Positions 34,375 through 46,305 of a stretch of DNA of 64,000 nt are shown in pieces. The stretch comes from Protopterus annectens (Eukaryota; Chordata; Ceratodontiformes; Protopteridae), in contig NC_056738.1 in assembly GCF_019279795.1 (NCBI RefSeq), forward strand, positions 480,676,781 through 480,740,780, in the 5' to 3' direction. The notes beneath the pieces are model-generated. The model had not been told where the DNA came from and made no database searches. It saw only the letters and a program-made list of their open reading frames with translations. The number at the start of each line of letters is the position of its first letter. Positions within the stretch are counted from its first letter, which is position 1. The position numbers were made by a program, and so were the translations under genes.

Positions 34375-36144
34375 GCTGAGTGTCAAGTGCATTTTACAAG
34401 GAGCTGAGAGCTTCAGAGGAAGAGAAGTTTAGTGCTGCTTATATGCTAAGTCTGTTTACAATGTGCAACTGTTGTTCAGCAAATGATATCACTACTATTG
34501 TGCTAAAGTATTTAAAAGTATTAGTAGCACAGCAGCGAATATGCTTGTTGTTAATGTGGAAGGCTATGGGTTCTGCTCCCACACTATGCTGATTGAGTGT
34601 TGGGGAGTTTAATTCTTCAAGGGCAGCAGGTACTTATTTTGTAGAAGAAATACTGAAATAGAAAAGTTCTTTGCCAGTAGCAACCTTTTGCAGTTCTTTT
34701 TAATGTGGAATTTTTCAGATGATTTTTAATTCTGCAGAGATTGTGCTTATTGACTGATATTGGTGGATTGTAATGACAGATGTCTGAGTGTCCTTTTATG
34801 TTTGAAATTTTCTGAAATGAGTAGTTTTGCCGTTATTGGTTCAAACATTTTGTTTCATTGCTTACTGAAAGAATGTTCAAAACTACAAATTTAAAACACA
34901 TTCTAACAAGTGGTTCTGTATTATACAAGGAATATAATTTTAATACAATCAGGAAGATGATTCAAAGAACACATACATATATGCATGGCCCAAAAACGTG
35001 TGCAAGGAGCCTATGGTTTAAAAACAGCCAAAGGTAAATGTAATCCTTCACTGGCCAGATGCATTTTATTTGAATGTGAATTTTAATGCCGTTTCAATGA
35101 GTTTCAAGGCAGAGAAGTTTACTGGTCATGCTAAGTCTATTGTCATCATGAGACTGTATTGTTTGTTTACAAATGGTTATCAGTGCTTGCTCTATTTTAT
35201 TTAAATATCTGTAATCACTGTAGAAGTAAATAAGAAAGTAGTATGCAACATGTTTGAACAGTGTTTATGGTAACTGGAGAGAAATAACCAAGACATGAAC
35301 ACTGGAATGGCTAGGGCTGCTTTGGAGGGGTAGGGGGTTACCACAAGAGGGGCTTCTTTGAAGGGGCCCAATGCTGACTGGCAGTAATTGCAGTATACGA
35401 ACAAATCAAAAGCTGTGTAGTAGAGCCAAAGCTGTTTAAGGCAGAACAGTGGGTTTGTTTATGGTCGATTGTGGAGCGTTCCACATAATCCGGAGCACTT
35501 GGATTCTCTTTTATGTTTTAAATGTTTGTGGACTGACAGGCATGATTAGAAAAATCCTCACAAAAGGTATATTTTATTTTTTGAGGGGGGGTGGCAAACT
35601 CAAAGACCTCACTGGGCAGCACAAACTCTAGCTACTCCATGGGGCCCACCTAGGTGCTAATTGGTAAAGTCGACTGTTAGCAATAAATAACTGCAATAAC
35701 TCTAGAAATCCAGTCTAATTTTGAGCTGATGGGGCAGGTCTTCTACATTTGAAAAGCAAGTACAGAGTTGTTTACTGGGCCGTTCCCATGCCGCAACAAT
35801 TTTTTTCATTTTCAGATGACATGGTTGTAAGACGTAGTGTCTTGTATTTTGTGGTATGCGTTTGTGAAATGTTTGACTTTAGTGCTTGTGCATACCTGGA
35901 GACATTACTGAAGGGGTCGCTTGGGTGAAATGTTTCATTTTAGTGCTTTTGCATTTCATGACACTATACTTCTTTTACTTATTGATGTAAAAGTCACCTT
36001 AAGAGAAGTTGGATAAAAATGTATTAAAATGTTGGATATTATAATGAAGAGCATTACTACAAAACTTCACTTTTAAATGAATTGAAGTTGTTGGAAAATA
36101 ATAAGCTGTTTGATTATTTACTGTGAGAGTAAAAGTGTTTTCAG
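34375..36144. other. No gene recognised upstream of the SAM-like gene
   Basis: AT-rich sequence. 34490-34690 has a weak SINE-like look ('gcacagcagcgaatatgc', 'ggctatgggttctgctccca', then 'tacttattttgtagaagaaa'), too degraded to call. Earlier exons of the gene at 36145 may lie here but I could not identify any. Confidence 0.35.
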
Positions 36145-38985
36145 CTGCTAATATAACCACAGACATGCTTCCCAGCCTCTTTAAGGAAGATTTACGTGAT
36201 CTCTTTCCTGGGCCAGAGCACTTTTTTAGTAGGAGAACCATTTGGAGACTTACTCATGGTGAAAATGAGGTAATTACATTTTTGACAAATATTCACATGG
36301 GACAACCTTTAATATAACCATACAGTATGTTCCATTATCAAATAATCATTTCATGACCATTATACATTTAAAGACTGTATTTTTTATATATGTTTCTCAT
36401 ATATAGGGCAAAGAATCAAACCTGTGTAGACCAGGCACCTCCTCTGGGACCTATGATTTCAGCCCCTCTCTCAGCTGTCATCTCTCTCCATCTACCCACC
36501 ATTCTCCAAAGCCAAGAGACCAGCATGGTATTAACAAATCTGTATAGCTTCTAAGCCCACAGTATGTCTTATACACAGAAAAAGAGATGGAGCAGTCGAG
36601 AACCATCCTTTTTGAAAAGCAGTGTGCTGGACAAAAAGTAGACTGTACCCTTTCCAAAGATCTTCACTGTCGATTCATCAGAAATACAGTGACAAGTATG
36701 ATTTCCATTAAGAGAGCATCTGGGGATGCTTTCCAAGACCCATGCAGCCGTGAACTTACTGTCATAACAAAACATCTCATAGAGTACTACCCAATGCTGC
36801 AGGACAAATCTGCACCCAGTGGAGCTCAGTAGGTATGTCAATAGTCTGCTGTTCATGTTTCCAAATACAGCACTGTTGCCCGACAAAGTGTAAACATCTG
36901 ACACAGGTGGTAGTAGGTGTTTTATATGTAAATCAGTCCGACATGTGTCTGTATCTATTCATTTATGTATTCAATTTTATTAAATGAGATTTGTAACACT
37001 AACAATTTTGTTTTGTCTGTTTGTTGTTAGGAATCAGTGAAGAAACAGCTGTTGAAAAGGGTTCAGAAAATGATAACCCCAGAAAAAGAAGCAGGGAGCA
37101 ACCCCTTCAAGAAAGAGATCACAACACCTTAGCTTTCACAGCCAGGAGTTGTCCACTGATGAGACTAACAACTCTACCACCTCTCTGCTAGAGAGATCAC
37201 TACAGTGTAGCACCCCAGAGCTTGACCAGTTGGATGGTAAGAACACAAACTGAAATATAGTGTTTTTGTACAAATGCAACTTCTACAAAGAAAACATTAA
37301 ATTTCACAGTATGTGTTAATTGCAGTTACAGATAGTCTAAAGAAACAGGCAAAACGTTATAAAACTCTACAGGAGATGTACAAAAGCAAAGTCAGACCCA
37401 GCAAGAAGGATGTTTCACAGCTCCTGGACCTTGAATTCTAAGCAAGATGTGGCTTCATTTACACTAATGTTACTAAGGAGCAGGACAAGCCTACCAAGAT
37501 TCTTCAAGCATATCCTTGCTTCAGGGAACTGGATCATATAAGCAAATGTGTTCATTTTAAGTAGAGTTATATGTAACCAAATTATAAATGAGATATGGTG
37601 TAGCAATATCAGCTGAGTCTCAATAATGAATGCAGAATGAAAGATGCAAATTTATTTTTGAATACTCACAAAATATTCAAACTTTTGATCTTTTCTGGCT
37701 AATCCTTACTTACCCAGCTATAACTTTTATATATGTTTGACATTGCGCTCACTCTCTCTCTGGCTGCGTGTGTATGTCAGCTTATGGATGAGCTCTGACG
37801 GATCCTTGATTGAGGGAACTTCTGTTTAACTGATCTGCAGACCTGCTGGGAAACCTTTTATGAGAAGGCACAGTTTTATGCAGTATTCAGAAGGCTCATG
37901 AAGCCATCATTGCTAGACAATTAGCTCTTATTTGCTTTCATGCTCTTGTTTGCTTCTGCAAACTTGGGCTTATACTGTCATACTGTAGGCAACATTCTGA
38001 GTATGGATAATAAATACCTCCTACTAGGGTTGTCAAACATATGGAAAGTATTGATTTAATCGTGTATTTCAATTCATTTTTCATGGTATCTACTCTACAA
38101 CATTCACTTCCAGTTCAGTCTTGACTATTGAGACTGGGATACCATCACACAATAGTTACCTCAAACCTATCAAAAAATTAAACTCTGCATATGCCTCAAA
38201 GTGTTTCTTTATCACTGAAAAGATTTTACTGCAAGCAAACAAAACTCCAGTGTAAATACACTTTGATCTAGATATACTGTCTTGAGTATAGAAAATGGTA
38301 TTGAATTTCAATACTTTTATTGGCATTGTATCAAAATGTAATATTTCCTGTATCATGACACCACAATCTCCTAAGTATATACAAAAAATCTGAAATACCC
38401 TGTGGTTTTGATAACAACTGGCCACAGTAAATTAGATGTCTATTTTTGTTTTTAACAGTGAAACACTCAATTGCCTTGATGAAGGCTTTACCAGACATGT
38501 TCCTATCCCCTGTGTCTCCGCCCAAGAAGTTATATGCAAGTGAGGCTATGCTTCACATCCTTGAGGTAAAATAATTGTGAATTTTTGATAATTTATACTG
38601 TATATTACTTCAGCATCAATTACAATTAATCACTTTTTTGGTCATAATCTTATTTTTTCATTGTTTTGGTCAGTGTAAAGAAGACTCCAACACCTTTCCT
38701 CAGACAAGGCCATTCTTCAGCCCTGTCATGATTGTCTGTGAAACCAACTACTTACTGGCCATTGGAGCCATGCCTATGATGACCTTCCCAAAAGAGGACA
38801 TTTATGAAAGTGTGCTGTATCTCATGGCATGTTATTACACCTTTCACCTTACATATCTTAAGTGCATTTTGACACTTCTCTCTGTGCTGCAGACTGAAGT
38901 ACTGTCAGATGCCATCCATGACCGTGACATGACCTCTTCATATAGAAAAACTATGGCTGACTGGAAAAAGATCTTTGCTGAGTAG
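36145..38985 (+). pseudogene. Decayed multi-exon gene, SAMD3-like fish multicopy family
   Basis: Six exons with matching splice sites: 36145-36269 (donor GTAATT; 'LFKEDLRDLFPGPEHFFSRR', a SAM-like segment); 36407-36832 ('LHCRFIRNTVTSMISIKRA', 'LTVITKHLIEYYPMLQDKSA'); 37031-37236 ('ESVKKQLLKRVQKM'); 37326-about 37545 ('DSLKKQAKRYKTLQEMYKSK', 'TKILQAYPCFRELDH'); 38459-38565 ('ALMKALPDMFLSP', donor GTAAAA); 38674-38985 ('VMIVCETNYLLAIGAMPMMT', 'LLSVLQTEVLSDAIHDRDMT'). This resembles a high-copy fish family usually labelled SAMD3-like or uncharacterised; that recall is from memory. Stops lie near 36545, 36830 and 37438, and exon 3 shifts frame. The 5' start is not found. Function unknown. Confidence 0.6.
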
Positions 38986-39853
38986 AAATGCACAGAACCT
39001 TTTTTTTTCATTTCCTGTCATGATTGCTTCCCTTGTAGTGCAAGATATAACAGACATCAAATTTGATTTCATCTTTAATTGTTTGTCAGGGTGTTGGTTT
39101 AGTTTGCTGCTTGTCTATTCATAAGGTCACTACATTTGATATATTGCATATGCTGACATTCGCATTATCACAGTGAGCAATGGCCTTGTTTTTGCATGTT
39201 GTTCTGCCATACATGCCTCTGGATAAAGAATTATTTAAGCAGTCAGTCATTTTGTAGTATAGTATACTTTTCTCTGTAAATTCCAGGGTATTTTGTGTCA
39301 TTTCAAAACATTTAAACCAGCACTGAATGTTAAATTCAAGCAAAATGTCCTACAGTTTTAGACAAAAAGGGCCAATCTTTTGCTTTGCATCTAAAAAAAA
39401 CTTGGTTTTAGTCTTTTTGCGGTAGTTTTAAGATATAATTCCTAAAATGTTTAAAGACAATGGCTAGCAATTTCTAAATTAAAGCAAACTTTCCTACATA
39501 TTCAGAAAATAAATCTTAATTTGTTTTCTTTGTACTAAACCTATTTACTTGTTTTAAATCTGAATGTACCAGTTTTAAGATGCCCATGAGGGGTTTAGAG
39601 GCTAGAAATATTTACTTGTCTTCGTATGTGACATTTTCCTCTTCTGTCTGCAGATAATTTTGCTTATTTTAAGTAAAATTTACATAATTTTCTATTGTTT
39701 TACTTGTGTTTGAGAGCTGTGTTTTTGCAGTGAAACTCATATGTCTGTCATTATTTAGTCACATCAGTCCTCTATGTTTTGCCAGAAAAGCACAACTTTT
39801 ATGAGGAAAAGACCAAAAATATGAGATGAAAATCTAGACAGTTGAGAGGTATG
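38986..39853. other. 3' part of the CATACCTC element
   Basis: Non-coding. 39370-39720 is rich in TTTTAAGT/ACTTAAAA-like words that resemble 31150-31320 near the left end. 39775-39853 matches the right end of the MITE at 53304-53580 ('gaccaaaaatatgag', 'cagttgagaggtatg'). Confidence 0.5.
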
Positions 39854-42746
39854 CCCATACCTCCTTCAGAATGAGAAATACATAATTTTGCTATACACTG
39901 ATTTTTATATATCATTTGATAAGCTTGAAGTGTTTTTCTTGTTTTCCTGCCCAGCTGATACAATACCTTTTGGGGTCAATCAATCACCCCAAAACTGTAA
40001 GTTAAAACTGGAAGAGCAAATTGGTTTACAGTTCAAGTTCCTTTATATCACATTCCTGTCCCAGACAGACATTTTCATTGTGTTGTAGCTTTCCTGCTTT
40101 AAATGTTACTTTTGTACATTTATCAAGACAAAATTACATTTTTATATCATCTGTGAAAGTTTTGACCACTTGTAATTGTGCTTTCAGTTCCTCATCTGAT
40201 GCACTATACAGTATTAAATCATCCACCAAAGAAGATGAGAAGTCTTTACACTCTGTTGTTTTCTGAGAGCCAAATTGTAACCATGACCTAATTTGTTAAG
40301 TAAGACAGCTTAATTGGTTAAGGGCAGGACAAAAGAGCAACAGCAGCAAGGGGTCACCCTGGAATATTCCCCATTGAATGTTTATCCCCAAGATAATAAT
40401 TTTGTCCTTTATCATGGCTTAGCTGCAAAGTTTTTTTGCCACTGTTTCATGGTCACTGTAATGTAATTGATCAATTTAGGGTATATCTTATACATCTGTA
40501 TCTTACTCAGGGCTAAATCTTTATGTAAAGATGTTAATAATTTTTGCCAGAAGTTAGGTACTGCATCTGGGCCTGGGTTTTCCATTTAGGAGCTTTTCTT
40601 AACATTGGTTCAATTTCTCTGGCCTTTATTTCATCCAGTTTCATATCCTGTACATTTGAACTTCTTATTACTACTTTTATTCATTCAGCATATTTGTCAT
40701 GTTCCACAGGACCTCCATTGATATTTCTCCAAGATGTGTCAATTTCTTCATTTTTGGTGGTATTTATATTCATGTTGCCTTGTTTCCCTATTCTGTATAA
40801 AACTTTTTTTGGTCATCAATAAATTGCTTATTTTGTACATTTTCTTTACATTTATCTGCATATCTTCTAAATCCATCCATTCATCCACAACCCCTTTTCC
40901 CATTTTTTAAGTATTTTTGTTGATCGTTCTCTCTTCTGTACTCTTCTAACAGTGACACTTCTTGTCTTCATTGTTTTATATTCGATACTTCCATGATGGC
41001 ATTTGATTTCTCCCCTTCCTTTTCAATACTGTCCTGTAATATTGTGGTAAGACATTATCTGTTATTTAGATTCACATTAATATATCCTATTTAGTTATGT
41101 TATATCATGTGAATTTCTATGAACAAGCTTGATTATTGTGTTCATTTGTTTTATCAAACTTCTAACTTTTTGTATCTTATTGACTTTCTGAAATCCATTT
41201 ATTTCCCTTAGATTATTTTCCTCTAAACTAAGGGCACATTCTTTGTTCTCCATTTCCTGTGAGCATTATACAGAAAGTTCTAGACCATCTTCCTGTGACA
41301 TACTCTCTTCAGCTTCATCCTATGTCATCCATTGCTGTTTCATATTGGAACTCACTGGCCTATCACTCCACAACATTGACTACGTTAGAGCTGCCACAGT
41401 TTCCTCTCCCTTCCCTTGCTATGCAACTCCAACTGAACTTTTGTACTGGTTTTCTACTGAAGGCTCCAAAGTATCTTCATATGGCAACTGATCAGATGCT
41501 TCCCACTCCATCAGTTTCTCCTTAATTTGAGGGCTCATTGTTCTGTCATGCTGGGATGTTATCAGAATTGTATTTTCTACACTAAATCCCTCAGTTTTGC
41601 AGGTAATCCATAACTTCTCTTTCTATTTCTTCAACTCTTCCATTACTAATCCTCTTGTCTACTTTCTCCTTTGTTTTTTATTTTTTGTATTGTAATATTG
41701 TCCATAACCAGATGCCTTTACCTATATTTCTCTTCAAATACCTTTGGTGCTGCCTTCTTTTTGTATTGGTTAGTTTTGCTTTCTCCTTTGCATAAATATT
41801 GCACCATATTCAGTCTCTCTATATTTCCCATGCCCATATTTTTTCTTCAGATGTCTCCCACTCCTCCTGTTTTTCCTCACTTTAGGGCTCATTGGTCCCT
41901 CATGCTGTGGCATAACCTGTGCTAGACTTTCTAAAATAAATCCTTCACTTTGCAGATATTCCATAACTTCAGCTTCTACGATTTCTTTTAATTTCTATTT
42001 TACTAATCCTCTGTTCTGCATTCCCCCTTTGTGATCTTACTTTATGTATTGTGAAATTTTCCATATTTGGGTGCCTTTGCCTGTATTTCTCTTTGAATAT
42101 CTTTGGAGCTTCTTTTTTTGTATTGATTAATTTAGCTTTCTCTTTTGCATAAATATTGCACATATCAGATCTCTCTTTCTTTCCCGTGTCCATTTTTCTT
42201 TTTTATACCTTTCAAAAATCTCTATATTTTTGTTTTTTGTATTTTTGCACTTCCTCGGTTGCTTCTTTTTCCAAACAGCCCAAGGTTTCTTGTTCTATAT
42301 AATGTTTTTCATGAATCTGTTGTATTAATGAACAGAAATTTGCATTTGAAGCTTTTCAGAGTTTTTCTTGTGCAAGTATTTATTTTTCTTCTAATTTCTG
42401 TTTATTTTGTACTTTTCCTTTATATTTATCTGCATATCTTCTAAGATTTTCTGCCTTCGCTAATATCTTTAGTTTATTATTTTTAATAGTGTATGACAGA
42501 TCCTGAGCTGTTCTGATACTGCACGTTGCTTTTATTATGTCTATCATTCTGAGTATTTTTGTTGATCTGTTCCATCTTCTGTACTCGTCTAACAGTGATT
42601 CTTCTTGTCTTAATTTCTTTATAGTTTTCTCTATTTAATACGCCCATGATGGCATTTGATTTCTCCTCTTACTTTCCCTTACTGCTCCGTGTTTTTCTTG
42701 CAAGAGTTTATCTGTTATTAATTTAGCTGCATTGTAATATAGGATC
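39854..42746 (-). mobile_element. R4-like LINE, piece 4 (RT) plus a second overlapping copy
   Basis: It resumes at 39854 after the DNA element. Minus-strand RT features: motif C as 'VDDLILYSASDEELKAQLQV' near 40200 and motif B as 'GIFQGDPLLLLLFC' near 40355, close to the R4/Dong wording 'QGDSLSPLLFC'. 41525-41865 and 41880-42200 are homologous, and 42395-42690 resembles 40825-41020, so at least two overlapping copies are joined here. Heavily broken. It is cut at 42746 by a CR1 copy and continues at 44928. Confidence 0.65.
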
Positions 42747-44927
42747 ATAGGAGATTACTAGGCTAATGGCCCTGGGGACCTTACAAGCCTAGCCAAGAGT
42801 TTTATCCCCAAAAAGAAACCTCAGTCAGGACTTGTTGCCCCTGTCAATGAGGGACACAGGTGTAATCCCTGGGAGAAATTTGTGGTTTCCCATCCACTCA
42901 TCAAGGTTGCGCTTGAAGAGGGTCAGTGAGGTACTCTGTCTGATGTGTATGAGAAGTCTATTCCAGAGACAGGGCAGCCTCTGGGAGACAAACATGTCTC
43001 TCCAGCAGGTTTTATTGATGTTGCATATTAGATTCAGGCCTTTCGAGTGGGTGATGTGTGAGAAGTTAGACTTATGGATATGGAGCATCTCTAGTAGAGC
43101 AGGGTCCGAGATTGCATTGTAGGCAAGACACAGATCATCTCTGAGCAATTTGTACAATACCGAATAGAGTGATAGTGATTTGAGCCTGTCCACATAGGAC
43201 AGTTGTTGGAGGCCACGGATTCTATTTATGAAGTATTTCTGTGGCCTTTCCAGTTGATGCAGATGTTTAGAGAGGTACATACCAAACTGGGTGTTATACA
43301 CAATTATTAGTCTAATGAGGGAGGCGTATAGAGAGGTAATAACCTCCTTTTTTCTGGATGCAATCCCTTTACTTATGAAATTAACCAGGTAAAAGGCTTT
43401 TCTAACCACTGCTGCTACATGATGGTTGAATGTGAGATTGTTAACCTGAGTACCCAGGTCCCTTACCACAGGTTGTGTGTTTAGGGGGTTGCCATTGATG
43501 TGGTAATCAGTAAGTGGCCATATTTCTGCTGAATGGTATGATGATACATTTGCATTTAGCTTGAGCCCATGACTTTGGCACCATTCATAAGTTGCTGTGA
43601 GACCGTCTTGCAGTATGTTAACATCATTTGGGGAGTCAGTGACAGCACCCAACCTACAGTAGTCCACAAACTTGGTCAGCCACAGGCTTTTTGTCTTTGT
43701 CTGGACCTCTAAGAAGTAGATGCCAAACAGTAGACGTCCCAGGACAGATGCCTGTGAAACTCCACTAGTGACAGGTCTGCTATCAGAGGTGGAGGTGCTT
43801 ATTTTGACCTTGAGAGTCCTGCCGGTGAGCCAGTTGGCCACCCACCTGATGAGATAGGGATTTACTCCAAGTTGTGCTAGCTTTTCAATGATGCCTGAGT
43901 GGAGGATTGTGTCAAAGACCTTGGCCAAGTCAAGGTATGCTGTATGTACTGACTTTCCCTCATCCAGGGCCTTGGTGACAGTCTCAAAGAAGTCACCCAG
44001 GTTCAACAGGCAAGATTTGCCCTTGACAAATCCAAACTGGTTGGGGGTCAAGTGCTTTGAGATTGCCCATGTCCTTCTTTATGAGATCCATAATACTCTC
44101 CATGGCTTTGCAGATCAGACTTGTCAAGCCAATGGGGCAATAGTTTCCAGGGTCAGTAGTGGCACCACTTTGTGCAAGGGGACAACAATGGTAGTTCTCC
44201 ACTCTACTGGAATGAAGCCTGCACTTAGGCTTTGGTTGAAGAGGGTGCTCATTGGCAAAGCCAATTCTTGCTTGAGATGGTGCAGAATATAGCCTGGGAT
44301 GCTATCAGGTCACATGGAAGCTGTGTTCTTTGCCTTGGATAGGGCCTTTAACAGTTGATCTATGGAGATGTGAGGTGCAGGGCAAGTATCAGGGATGTCG
44401 AAAGGGTCTTTGGGAGGAACAGAGGGATGACGTTTGTACTGAACCTATCTGCTAGCTGGTTGGCTAAGTCAACAGGATCAGTGTAAGTGGTACCAGTAAG
44501 TACTAATTTGGAACAAACCTGGGCTTTGACATGGAGGTTCCTGATGTAACTGAAGAAGGCTTTCTGGTTTTCCTTTGTTTTGGAGGCTGGTTTTGATTCA
44601 TAATTGGCTTTGGAGGTTTTCACTAGTGATCTAATTTGCTTGTTGAGGCTAAGGAGGGAGTTTTTTCAATTTGGAATTTGTTCCTTTTTGCCCTTGGACA
44701 ACAGTTTCTTGCTCTTGTTGTAAAGCCTGTTGATAGAGGATGTCCACCAAACAGGTTTGTGTTTCCTTGAGGAACATGTTTTAGTTCTGTTGGGTATGGC
44801 TGAGTCCGTGCAGTTGTACAGGTGCTTGTATACCACACTGGTGTACTGTTCAGCATAGATGTCTGCATCCTCTGAGGGAGGCGGTGGTGTGAAGCTGCAG
44901 ATACCCTCCCTTAGGAGATTGTAGTCC
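42747..44927 (-). mobile_element. CR1-like LINE 'A'
   Basis: The 3' end is at 42747 ('ggatcataggagattactag'). It covers the C-terminal domain, RT and APE-RT linker and is 5'-truncated near 44927. It is inserted in R4-like DNA that resumes at 44928. Its 5' part (from 44028) is the left member of a tandem duplication; the copy is at 47620-48519. Confidence 0.85.
42825..44051 (-). pseudogene. CR1-like reverse transcriptase, long open frame with altered active site
   Basis: 408 open codons from 'MTPNQFGFVKGKSCLLNLGD' to the LINE C-terminus (ends L-I-D-R-G). Motif A 'AYLDLAKVFDTILHSG' is present; motif B reads 'GVSQASVLGRLLFGIYF' (Pro-Gln-Gly changed to Ser-Gln-Ala) and motif C reads 'KFVDYC' instead of FADDC, losing a catalytic Asp. 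So the frame is open but the enzyme would be dead. 'HLHQLERPQKYFINRIRGL' and 'LLRDDLCLAYNAI' mark the C-terminal domain. Upstream codons (44070-44870) are in other frames. Confidence 0.8.
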
Positions 44928-45571
44928 TATTTACATCTGTTATATCACATGATTTTCTATGAGCAGTCCTAATTACTGTACTCATATTTTTATCAAACAT
45001 TTAACATTTTGGGTCTTATTGACTTTCTGTAGTTTATTTATTTCATTGATCATAGTATGTCTATCCATCTTTATTAAATCAAGCAACTCTTCCCTTAGAT
45101 TTTTTTCTTATAAAATGAGGGCACATTCTTTGTTCTCCATTTCCTGTGGGGGTCTAGCAATACTATTCTGCTTTGCTTGCTGATTTTATTATCCCTCCAT
45201 TCGGAACCTGGACGCTACTATATAACTTAAGTCATGTCTTAGCACTGACACTATTGGAACAAGCAAAAACCTAAGAAAAGCTTGTCCCCTTGCACCACCC
45301 ATTTCATTAACTGAGCAATAATGCCCAACAGGGTACAGTGTTGAGCTTCTCCACCCCTGGAAGGTCCATTATTTCTCCTATAACCCCCCTTAGAGGACAT
45401 TATTACACTTAGAAAATGGGCTATCGGTTAATTTGGTTTGTTTTTGTTTTACTATTATTGTATTCATTTTTTTTTTAATTTTTGATAAAAAATAGTTCCT
45501 TCATCTAATATTCCATAGTTGCTGTAGATATACAATTGCTGCTAGAAGACATATTTTACTTTCAAACTATA
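44928..45571 (-). mobile_element. R4-like LINE, piece 5 (unit 1)
   Basis: 44930-45170 matches 41085-41260 ('gttatatcacatgattttct', 'ttattgactttctg', 'gggcacattctttgttctcc'). 45190-45571 is non-coding or decayed and unassigned. Duplicated at 48520-49163. Confidence 0.6.
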
Positions 45572-46305
45572 TATAGGTTCATAGGTTCATATAACCACGT
45601 GGCCAAAGTGGTTAGAAAAGCATTTTATATAGCCCATCTAATCATGAAGGGATTCACATCTAGATCAGGGGAGGTCATCGTGCCTCTTTACTCATCCCTC
45701 ATCAGGCCCATAATTGAGCACAATGCCCCTTTTGGGATGTACCTTACCAGACACCTGCAGCAACTGGAAAGACCCCAAAAGTACCTCACCAAGAGGATCA
45801 AAGGGCTCAAACAGATGCCATATGCTGCCCGGTTAAAGAAACTCCAGCTCTACTCAGTGACATACCGCCTGCTCAGAGGCGATCTGTGCCTGACGTATAA
45901 AGCCATGTCCAACCCAGAATTAATGGACATGCTGCACCTCAGAAAATCCAAATCCAATCGAGCTACGCGCTCGAGAGACTTGAACCTCAGCACTGAAATA
46001 AATAGGACATGCTGGAGGGACAGATTCATAACCCAGAGGCTCCCTTCACTCTGGAATAAAATCCCAGTCCAGGTTAGGCAGAGTCCCTCATTGACTCTCT
46101 TCAAGAGGAATCTTGATGAGTGGATGGGAGATCGTAGGTTTACCCCTGGTATTACTTCTGTGTCACTGTTAGACAGAGGCACAGTATACTAACCTCGAAA
46201 AAAGGCATAGCAAAATTAATTTAAAATGGGTGGTGAAAGCCAAACACACTCTGGCTGGGCTTATGAATGCCCTAGGGCAGATAGCCTAGTATGAACCTAT
46301 GACCC
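45572..46305 (+). mobile_element. CR1-like LINE, 5'-truncated plus-strand copy (unit 1)
   Basis: It begins after a short reversed octamer run (AGGTTCAT, two copies) at 'ataaccacgtggcc'. A 218-codon frame (45536-46192, with codons before about 45590 from flanking DNA) is open through the whole C-terminal domain: 'HVAKVVRKAFYIAHLI', 'HLQQLERPQKYLTKRIKGL', 'LLRGDLCLTYKAMSNPEL', 'LDRGTVY' stop. The 3' UTR and octamer tail end at 46305 and abut the tail of the next, opposite copy. Confidence 0.85.

Larger units (their letters stand above)
30932..39853. mobile_element. 8.9-kb DNA element with CATACCTC inverted ends
   Basis: The left end 'CATACCTCTCAACC' at 30932 and the right end 'AGTTGAGAGGTATG' at 39853 are inverted. 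The R4-like LINE breaks exactly at these points: 'gaggaggcc' to the left and 'cccatacctccttcag' to the right join to give the uninterrupted R4 wording seen near 25040 ('gaggaggctcatatctcc'). The implied target duplication is CC, or up to CCCATACC because the target resembles the element end. It contains a decayed SAM-like gene (36145-38985), two V-SINEs and a tandem repeat. A second right-end-like block at 34290-34374 pairs over about 70 bp with the left end, so a nested 3.4-kb element is also possible. Confidence 0.55.

Noticed and set aside
35201-35404. Short frame near the SAM-like gene as an upstream exon
   Set aside because: No splice sites fit and no similarity to the gene family was recognised.
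42145-42444. Hydrophobic 99-codon frame
   Set aside because: Antisense of decayed R4-like LINE; the hydrophobicity reflects T-rich DNA.
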